Assembly: GCA_013423325.1 (NCBI GenBank)
Contig: BLJB01000317.1
Location: 149,105 to 213,104, forward strand
DNA length: 64,000 nt
Source of the DNA: Usnea hakonensis
Taxonomy: Eukaryota; Ascomycota; Lecanoromycetes; Lecanorales; Parmeliaceae
Direction of reading: 5' to 3'
Shown: in pieces, positions 56,765 through 64,000 of the stretch
Numbering within the stretch: the stretch's first letter is position 1
Layout of the letters: every line of letters begins with the position of its first letter
Notes under the pieces: generated by a model
The model's database searches: none
What the model was told of the DNA's origin: nothing
Seen by the model: only the letters and a program-made list of their open reading frames with translations
Program-made: the position numbers and the translations under genes

Positions 56765-57711
56765 TACAGTGTTTTATAGTATAGCCGACTAACTATGTCT
56801 AGCACAAACCCAGGCTTTCACTTCAGTACATACGACATACTATTCACTGTACTCAATGCACTCTTTAGATCAATTCCCAAACCCCAGGCATTGCTGGATC
56901 GTGAACGTCGAGATGTATATTGTTTACCAATAATTTTGGTTGTTCCTCAGGCAAACTCTAGCAAGAAGTCCTTATTGACCTACGGGTTCCCGAACCTGGA
57001 TACGGATAAGATGGTCACCGCGGTGGCATGCTCTGGATTTCTGGATGTGATAAGTGATAAGCAATAAGCAATTGATGCCAATCGTCGTCATACTTGATCG
57101 AGAATACGAAAGCCTACTGTGTAGGTAGTAGCAGCCTAAGAGAGGTTGCAGTAACACGGTACCTTACCCTCCTACTCGTGCCATCCAGAAGTGAGTTACA
57201 ACGCTAACTATCTAGCGTCTCGGTATGGTCTCCTTGCAAATAGCTATATAATCTAGGGGTTAAGATAATTGATTAGAATTTTTTTAGTATTATAATAGGC
57301 TAATAAAGATACTATAGTAATAAGATTCATTTATATATACGTATATCTATTATTAATAGTATATTCGGTAATATATAGGAGAGAAACTTCTTAAGCCAGG
57401 TCTCTTTTATAAAGATAAGGTGTATTTTAGTATAGTTTTAGGGAGAATAAAGCGTTTTTATTAGCTATATTACCGGCGCTACGTTAGCGTTGTAACTTAC
57501 TTCTAGATAGTACGAGTATAGTATATAAGAAAGCTGGAGCGGCCTTCGGCCCGTCGAGAAGAAGAAGGAAAAGTAAAAGTTCCCTTACGTAAGTAGACCT
57601 AGTATATTTATATAATATTAAATATAGTACTCGTCGTACTATAATATCTTATCTATTTTATAGATATTTAATTTTTTATTTCTTAGAGTAAAGATATATA
57701 GTTTACGCCTC

Positions 57712-57870
57712 GGAAAGGGTTGGGTCGACCCACGTAGGTCTCAGGAGGGTTGGGTACCCGTTTGGGTCTATGGGTCGGGTTAAAGACAATTTGGGTGGGT
57801 CGGGTAATGGGTCCGGGTCTAAAAAAATCGGGTAGGTACCTAACGGGTACCCGGGTAGCAAATTTCGGGG
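57712..57870. repeat. Irregular GGGT/CGGGT-rich tract
   Basis: About 15 GGGT words, often TTGGGT or CGGGT, occur on the plus strand within 160 bases, including short inverted pairs such as GGGTCGACCC and GGGTACCCGGGT. The tract is surrounded by AT-rich sequence. No fixed unit length is visible. Confidence 0.75.
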
Positions 57871-57954
57871 TTAAGTCTTAATACCGACCCCCCGTATAGC
57901 CCACCGTATAGTCCTCCCGAATTCTAGTTATCTTTCTAGCTACTATCTCTCTTT

Positions 57955-58116
57955 AAGAGTCTTATTTAATAGAAAGAGTCTTATTTAATAGAAAGAGTCT
58001 TATTTAATAAAGAGTACTCTTAATTATCTAGTACTCTTAATTATCTAGTACTCTTTATTATCTAGTACTCTTAATTATCTAGTATTCTTAATTATCTAGT
58101 ACTTTTTATTATTTAA
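57955..58116. repeat. Two adjacent tandem arrays (19-base x3 and 17-base x6)
   Basis: Three copies of AAAGAGTCTTATTTAATAG run to about 58,010, followed by six copies of TACTCTTAATTATCTAG from 58,015 to 58,116. Copies differ by one to three bases, with most changes in the last copy. The arrays lie 29 bases from the LTR end. Confidence 0.85.
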
Positions 58117-58144
58117 TTAGAAGAGTAGTAGAAAGAGTAGATAA

Positions 58145-58339
58145 TGTTAGGACTGCAACTAGATCAAGTCAATAGTGGTGTGTAACGAGGATTCAATTGA
58201 TGAGGAGGTAAAATCTATGTACAGGTATGAGAAAGATATGTGGGCAGAGAAGTGCCAAGGCGCTAAACCCGAATAGGAAGGGTGTCACGTGTCTCCTTCA
58301 GCCGCGCAATCAGCCCTACGAGTAGTCACACTCGTAACA
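58145..58339 (-). repeat. 3' LTR, 195 bases, TGTTA...TAACA
   Basis: The segment begins TGTTAG and ends CGTAACA, the terminal inverted TG...CA expected of an LTR, with five matching terminal bases. On the minus strand a polypurine tract directly precedes it. Its pair, the 5' LTR, would lie outside the window. Confidence 0.82.
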
Positions 58340-58357
58340 TTACCCCCCCCCCTCAGA
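58340..58357 (-). other. Polypurine tract
   Basis: On the minus strand a CTGA-G10-TAA stretch abuts the LTR start. This is the expected priming site for plus-strand DNA synthesis of the retrotransposon. Confidence 0.75.
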
Positions 58358-58918
58358 AGGCATGTCCGCATGCCTTAAGAGATGATACTCATTGTTAATA
58401 TGGTGTCATACCATTCCAGGCCGCCCGGTATGAAGCGATTTGGTCATGGATTGATGAAATGGTTGACAAAAAGGGTATTTAGGCACGGAATGACCATTTG
58501 ATATTCGATTTTTAAGCAGAGAAGGAAGCATGGAATGAAGGCCTCTCATTGGTCGGATGCTTCCGAACCGAACCGAACCTTAATGCGGAGCCTCATGCGG
58601 AGCCTCATTGTGAACTTTCTCTGAAAAAATCTGGCCAAATGCCGGAAGGTGATTTCGATGCAGGGTACCACCGGCGACGGTGAGGCTCTGGGGGTGATAC
58701 CGAATGGTGTCGGAGGGTCTTTTTGCATGTATCAACGAGGGGAGCATGCGTGGTAGGCCTCATGTGACGTGGATGTTGAGAGGTAAGAGCCTTTAGTCGC
58801 TTTTTCTTTGACCTCAATTTGCTGAAAGAGATGACCCAAATTCGCGAAAGCAGTCGAATGGCGCAATGTCCGAGGTATTGCCAAATCGAAACTGCTTTGA
58901 TAGGGCTAAGTTTCAGTG
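58358..58918. other. Retrotransposon 3' untranslated region
   Basis: About 560 bases between the pol stop and the polypurine tract. No frame with a recognisable domain is present. Confidence 0.6.
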
Positions 58919-61900
58919 TCAACGAGCTGCTTTTGGATATCGCCTGTGGAACTCGTCGACGACCTCCTTGGCATTATCGAACTCTCCCTGGTCTGCATAA
59001 TACCACTCATCATCCCTCGGTACATCAGTCCACTTGACTTTATACTGTAGACGGCCATAGTAGCGGCGAGAGCCTAGTACGTCATCGACGTCCCATTCGT
59101 CGCCTTTTGGTAAGACCTTCGGCTTCGGCGGAGGCCTCTGCTGTCCCGGAAGAGGGTTATCGGGGTGCTTCTGAAGATACTGTGGGTGGAATACGTCATG
59201 GATCCGCCATGAACGAGGGAGATCTAGGCGGTAGGCGGTGCCGACTTGCTGGGTGATCTCATAGGGACCCAGTTGTTTGTCTTCCAGGTCTTTGCAGGGC
59301 CTCGTCGTCATGATATGCTTGGAGGATAACCACACTCGGTCACCGACATCGAATGAGACTTCCTTGCGATGCTTATTCGCTTGTCTTTGCATCGCGATTT
59401 GGGAGGCCTCCAAGTGTTTCTTGCCATATTCCAGGATCTCTTCCATCCTCTTAGTGATATCTTCGGCCTTTAAGGCTTGCAGTCTCTCCCTTGTAGTCTC
59501 GTAGTCAGTTGTATCAGGGTCAAAGCTCATTCGGGGGTTGAATCCTTTGTTCATGAAGAAGGGAGCGAGAGAGGTAGATGAGGCCGTGTTACTATTGTCA
59601 GCGAACTCAACCATAGGAACCCACTTAGCCCAATCGTCCTGTGCGTAATTGCAGAAGGTCCGGAGGCCTCTTTCGATATCCTGATTCGCTCTCTCAGTCT
59701 GGCCATCTGTTTGTGGGTGGTGAGCGGTGGAGAGGTTAGCTTGGATTCTCAGTCTCTTGCATAGACTCTTCCACAGGGTAGATATGAATTGCGGGCCTCT
59801 GTCTGATACGATAGAGCTTGGGAGTCCATGGAGCCTATACAAGTTCCAGAGGAGGATCCACACCAAGGACTCAGTAGAGGTCCCATCGTCACCCCAGAAG
59901 CATGGTACATAGTGTCGCTCCTTAGTGAGGCGACAGATGAGAGTACATATGGCATTGAATCCTTCTGAAAGAGGAAGGCCGGTGATGAAATCCATCGATA
60001 TGTCTTGCCAGCGAGCCTGTGGGATTGGTAATGGCACTAGCAATCCATTCGTCTTGCTCCGAGGCGCCTTACTACGTTGACAGTCATGACAGTTCGCGAT
60101 GTACTGCCTGATCGTTGCCACATGGCCAGGCCAGTAGTAATGTCGACGCAGGAGATCCACCGTTCGTCTTATTCCGGGATGACCACTTGAAGGTTGGTCA
60201 TGAATCTCATGGAGTACTGAGGTGTAGAGGGAGTCTGGGACCCATAATAGGCCTCTTTTGAAGAGTGCTCCGTCCACCACTCGGCATTGTTCGAGCTTGA
60301 TTCCATGTAGCTTGCGAGTACCATTGGCTACCGCGTCTCTGTATTCCTGACACCCGGGGTCATCTTTGTTTGCCTGGTGAACGCGTTCGAATAGGCCCGC
60401 TTCCTCCTGATCCATAGCGCGAATATCGACGCGGTCTGGTGTCAGAATCACCTGGTATTGTTGACGCATCCTCTCGTCCTCCTGATCCATAGGGCGAGCG
60501 TTCGCCATTCTGGTAAGGGCGTCTGCTTTCGAGTTGCTTTTGCCTGCGCGAAAGATCACCTGGAAATTGAACTCAGATAGGATATCTAGGTAACGAGCCT
60601 GACGGCGAGTGAGCTCCTTATTTTCCATGAAGGTCTTCAGGGCCTGGTGATCGGTGAAGACTTGAACAGGTAAATCAGTGTACTCGAGTTCGGGGCGCCA
60701 GTGTTCGAAGCATCTGATGATTGCCAGTAACTCTTTATCGTATATGTGATAATTACACTCCGCAGGGACCATCGTCTTGCTATAGAAGGCCACCGGGTAG
60801 AGTATACCCTCATCGTCATGCTGGGACAGGATTCCACCGGTGACGAAATCGGACGCGTCAGTTTCGAGTATAGCCTGTCTCTTTGGATCAAAGTACTTTA
60901 GTACTGGGGCGTTCACCACTTACTTTTTAAGACTCTCAAAGGCTTCTGAGCAGGCCTCATTCCACACGAATGGAGTATCCTTTCTGGTGAGGAGCACCAA
61001 GGGCTTTACCAGCTTTGAGAACTCATAGATGAAACGCCTGTAGAAGTTGGCAAATCCGATGAAGCCTTACACCTCTTTCAGATTCGTAGGAGGAGGCCAT
61101 TTGACGATGGCTTCTATCTTCTTAGGATCCATTCGGAGTCCTTCACCTGACACGATAACGCCTAGGAAGACCGTCTCTTCCACGTCAAATTCGCACTTCT
61201 TGATATCCACCTGCAGACCAGCCTCCCGGAGGCGAGAGAGCACTTTTCGAACGTGATCTCGGTGCTCCTTGTTCGATTTACTGTAAATGAGGATATCATC
61301 GAGATATGCTTGGCAGAAGTCATCCAGAAATTCCCATAACACCTCATTGATATACTGCTGGAAAGAGCTTGGTCCATTGGTCAGTCCGAATGGAAGGACT
61401 CGGTATTTGTATGATCCTAGAGCTGTTGTGAAAGTGGTCAAATCCTCACTTTCAGGATCCATTCGGAGCTTGTTGAATGCTGCAATGATATCTAAGCGAG
61501 TGAGGTGTTTGCATCCCACGATCTTTCCAATAACCTCTTCTATGAGAGGAAGGGGATACCGGTTGCGCTTGGTGAGGGCATTCAGCTTTCGGTAATCCAC
61601 ACAGAATCGTAAGTCGCCGTTGTATTTCAATGCAAAGAGGATTGGTGACGCGTAAGGAGCTTTGCTAGGGGTGATGAATCCCTTAGAGAGGTTCTCGGAA
61701 AGATACTCCTTGACTCGCTGTATCTTGTATGGGGACATGCGGTATGCTCTGCTCTGTGGGGGCTTTGCGTCAGAAGTCAGCTCAATCTTATGGTCATAGG
61801 ACCGGTGAGGAGGAAGCTTATCAGCCTGGGCACGGTCGAAGACGTCTCGAAAGTCATGATACTCGGAAGGAAGCTTCTTCTGCACCATCTCGTGATCCAC

Positions 61901-62662
61901 CTCAGGCGCCTCTATGGCGTTCACTCCCAGAGCATTCAGGCGGTCCTTCTGATCGGTGAGGATGAGGGCATCGACATCCTCCATTGACATGGCGAACAGC
62001 CGAGTCTCTTTAGCCCTTGCCTGACGAGCGAGGAGACCGAAAGCTTCTGCGTTCACGCTTCGTATGGTGAAGACCTCTTCCTCAGTTGATGGGCGTTCCC
62101 TCTGTAGGATCCTGGGGGCGAACGGGGTGGATGAGATCTCAGTGATTCGCGCTTCCGGACTGGCATTGGTAGGAAAGATCACCGAATCAGATTGCATGTC
62201 CAGTGAGACTCCATTTCGGTTCATCCAGGGCTTGCCTAGGATGACCGTATGCTGTCCCAAATCGGTGATAAGCATGGGAACCGTCAATTCCTTATGACTG
62301 TTAACTTCCAGATTAGGTAGAATCAAGTGAGTGATGGGAGTTTTTGATATATTGCCATCATACCCACGTACATGGCGAGGCTTGGAAAGAGGTATAGGTG
62401 AGATTCCGAGGGCAGTGCATATGGCCGGAATCATCCTCTTGTTAACGAAGCAGTATCCAGTGGCACCAGTGTCGACCAGGAGAGGCGATTAGTATCTCTT
62501 TCCTTGACTGTACAGCATACCCAGTACAGTGAAAGGCCTTTCAGAAAACAGGGAGGACTCGGGCACGGTTTGAAGGGCGAGTACGAGTCCGTCTTCATCG
62601 TCATAGGGACGAGATCCTGCTACTGTGTTGCCTCCTACCGAGTCTCTGGTGGAGGACAGTCG
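58919..62662 (-). pseudogene. Retrotransposon pol with three in-frame TAA stops
   Basis: A single reading frame (-1 relative to gag) runs from the frameshift site to 58,919. Protease: LLVDTGATGYCFV near 62,440-62,480. Reverse transcriptase: LRFCVDYRKLNALT, LPFGLTNGPSSFQ and the YLDDILIYSK active site. RNase H begins at the TDASDF motif near 60,860. Integrase has an HHCC zinc finger (SGHPGIRR...CHDCQRSK) and the DDE residues in MDFITGLP, VSDRGPQF and TERANQD. The C terminus is a chromodomain (VDDVLGSRRYYGRLQYKVKW). TAA stops lie at 62,489-62,491 (just before the protease motif), 61,067-61,069 (end of the reverse transcriptase) and 60,920-60,922 (before RNase H). Each fits a CAA codon changed by one C-to-T transition. 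Away from the stops the sequence is intact, so inactivation looks recent. Confidence 0.9.
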
Positions 62663-62668
62663 TTTCCC
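62622..62668 (-). promoter_or_regulatory. Putative -1 ribosomal frameshift signal at the gag-pol junction
   Basis: On the minus strand the heptamer GGGAAAC (62,668-62,662) lies in the gag frame as G GGA AAC, the X XXY YYZ pattern of -1 slippery sites. The gag stop TAG is 25 bases downstream (62,637-62,635). One base after the heptamer a potential stem begins: ACTGT-CCTCC pairs with GGAGG and, after a 4-base bulge, ACAGT, with a 15-base loop. A one-base backward slip leads exactly into the pol frame. Confidence 0.7.
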
Positions 62669-64000
62669 GAGCCCTCTAAGTCTTCACGGTAGTCTGAATC
62701 ATGTGCCCCGTCTGTTGAGATCTCGTGAACTCGTGGGTCTCGTTCATACGAGTTCGGATTATACTCGTCTGGGCAGTCTCTTGCGCGATGACCTTTTTTG
62801 TGACATTTGAAACAGGTGTCCTCGTCCACGTCCTTCATACGAGTGGTCTCACTCGGTGAGGTACGCCGTACCGGAGGACTGTAGATAGGTTTAAAAGCTG
62901 TCTTTGACGGGGTAGGGGCAAATGCCACCCTCTTGGTATTTCGTGATCTATCTTCCTGCGAGACCTTATCTCGGTTTTCTCGCATGATTCGCTGTGAGTT
63001 ATCGAGCTTCACCATGTACTTCTTAGCCTCTTCAAGGGTTTCGAACTCGAATTGTTGATTGTCCCAAGGGATCTGAAGCCTGGTAGCCACTTTGTCATGT
63101 AACTCCTCGATCAGGAGGTCCTCGTCATATTTGAGGTAAGAGGATAACCGTCTAAAGTCTGAATAAAAGTCTGCGAACCGCATGGCACCCATCCGAAGGG
63201 CGGTGAACTGTCGTCTATAGTTCCGCTTGCGGTCAGAGTCTTCGAACACGGTGGCGAGTTCGTCCATGACATCCTGGACGGTGAGGAAGGGGTCATTCGC
63301 GTCAGCCTCCTGACGAGAGTAGGTTTGCTTTGCTGCCTTTCCTCCGAGACGTGAAAGTACATAGCCCACACGGCTCTCATCGTCGTCCCAATGATCCTTG
63401 TTGACCTTCAGTTTGATCGTCATTTTGCTCTTCCAATCCTCCCAGGTGGGATCCACACCGTCAGTAAAGAGAGGAGGATCCGGATGCTTTTGAGAGCGCT
63501 TGACAGCGATTACGGAAGACGACTCCGTACTACCTCGGGCGTTTCGAAATCGTTCCAATTCGGAATTTGCAGACGCGAGATCCTCTTGTGCATCCGTCAA
63601 TCGTTGCGTGGCGAGTCGTCGCTTTGCGGTCTCCTTTTCTAATAACTGGGAGGCCTGAACACCCACATCCCTCTCTTGACGGATCTGATTTAGCATGCCT
63701 AGAAACTCCTCAGGGTTCTCCCTAGCCCATCGTGTGAGTTCGCCCACCGAGGAGATGTCCCATGGCGTGGCCGCGTTGTTGCTTCCGGCCTGAGGCATTG
63801 AGACCTTTCGGGACACTCCTCTCAGCTGTTGTAGACGGTTGGTTAGATCAGGGTAACGAGGAGTATCCGAAGGCCCTGAAGCATCGGGTTCCAAGGTTTG
63901 AGAGGCCTCTCGGAACACGTCATGACGGGCCCCGTCCTCATCCGAGGAGTTATGGAGTTCGTCCCTCAGGAGGGAGGCCAATCGTTCGTCTTCATTGCTT
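62635..64000 (-). CDS. Retrotransposon gag (5' part beyond window)
   Basis: At least 455 residues; the frame stays open to the window edge, so the true start codon is not seen. The first in-frame alternative start (63,981) is a TTG within sequence that continues coding-like upstream. The protein has an acidic Ser-rich N terminus, a coiled-coil-like stretch (TQRLTDAQEDLASANSELER), a capsid-like retrotransposon gag domain (WEDWKSKMTIKLKVNKDHW, FADFYSDFRRLSSYL) and a CCHC zinc knuckle CFKCHKKGHRARDC near the C terminus. The knuckle binds genomic RNA during packaging. No stop interrupts gag, in contrast to pol. Confidence 0.9.
   Translation of the reverse strand, partial: SNEDERLASLLRDELHNSSDEDGARHDVFREASQTLEPDASGPSDTPRYPDLTNRLQQLRGVSRKVSMPQAGSNNAATPWDISSVGELTRWARENPEEFLGMLNQIRQERDVGVQASQLLEKETAKRRLATQRLTDAQEDLASANSELERFRNARGSTESSSVIAVKRSQKHPDPPLFTDGVDPTWEDWKSKMTIKLKVNKDHWDDDESRVGYVLSRLGGKAAKQTYSRQEADANDPFLTVQDVMDELATVFEDSDRKRNYRRQFTALRMGAMRFADFYSDFRRLSSYLKYDEDLLIEELHDKVATRLQIPWDNQQFEFETLEEAKKYMVKLDNSQRIMRENRDKVSQEDRSRNTKRVAFAPTPSKTAFKPIYSPPVRRTSPSETTRMKDVDEDTCFKCHKKGHRARDCPDEYNPNSYERDPRVHEISTDGAHDSDYREDLEGSGNDCPPPETR

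Larger units (their letters stand above)
56765..58144. other. Gene-free, AT-rich and repeat-bearing region
   Basis: About 1.4 kb. It has normal composition to about 57,230, then a RIP-like AT-rich stretch to about 57,710, a G-rich GGGT patch, then tandem repeats up to the retrotransposon LTR. A short frame at 56,795-57,067 has no recognisable motif. Confidence 0.6.
58145..64000 (-). mobile_element. Ty3/gypsy LTR retrotransposon, chromovirus type, 5' end beyond the window
   Basis: Read on the minus strand the element has gag, pol (protease, reverse transcriptase, RNase H, integrase, chromodomain), a polypurine tract and a 3' LTR. The 5' LTR and primer-binding site lie beyond position 64,000. 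The domain order PR-RT-RH-IN and the C-terminal chromodomain place it in the chromoviruses. Coding is interrupted by three stops in pol. The target-site duplication cannot be checked because the far end is missing. Confidence 0.93.

Overview
The window looks like nuclear DNA of a filamentous ascomycete (Pezizomycotina). Genes carry short introns, mostly 49-90 bases, with GT(A/G)NGT donors and CTAAC-like branch points. The gene content is typical of that group: a HET-domain protein, a Zn2Cys6 regulator, fungal rhodopsin-domain membrane proteins, a highly reducing polyketide synthase and a chromodomain Ty3/gypsy retrotransposon. The class within Pezizomycotina cannot be fixed from the sequence. 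Exon-intron structures were worked out by hand from splice signals, reading phase and protein continuity. Every multi-exon model closes to a whole number of codons except the P450, which is one base too long.

Layout. 0.3-25 kb is a gene-dense, mostly housekeeping block: an uncharacterised coiled-coil protein, Dgk1-type diacylglycerol kinase, an unknown low-complexity protein, a dynactin-type actin-related protein, an M35-like secreted metallopeptidase, a Ser/Thr-rich surface protein, a small protein kinase, a GEN1/Yen1 resolvase, Deg1/Pus3 pseudouridine synthase and a membrane-anchored HET protein. 10.3-12.4 kb is a gene-free stretch with a 19-base minisatellite. 25.1-27.5 kb is gene-poor and contains a poly-C tract with two N. 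27.5-34 kb holds two rhodopsin-domain 7TM proteins flanking a vacuolar-type MFS transporter.

34-35 kb is an AT-rich, RIP-like island. After it comes a secondary-metabolite locus: Zn2Cys6 regulator (35.9-38.8 kb), 14-TM MFS exporter (39.8-41.8), short-chain dehydrogenase (42.8-43.8), a 2,655-residue KS-AT-DH-CMeT-ER-KR-ACP polyketide synthase (44.5-52.7), a second AT-rich island (53.5-54.3), then a cytochrome P450 (54.9-56.8) whose second exon has a one-base frame break. Together these can build, reduce, C-methylate, tailor and export a polyketide under a local regulator. The product cannot be named from sequence.

57.2-58.1 kb is AT-rich sequence with G-rich and tandem repeats. From 58.145 kb to the right edge lies a minus-strand chromovirus: 3' LTR, polypurine tract, a pol frame with three CAA-to-TAA type stops, and a gag that runs off the window. 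The gag-pol junction carries an in-frame G GGA AAC slippery heptamer followed by a potential stem, which suggests -1 programmed frameshifting.
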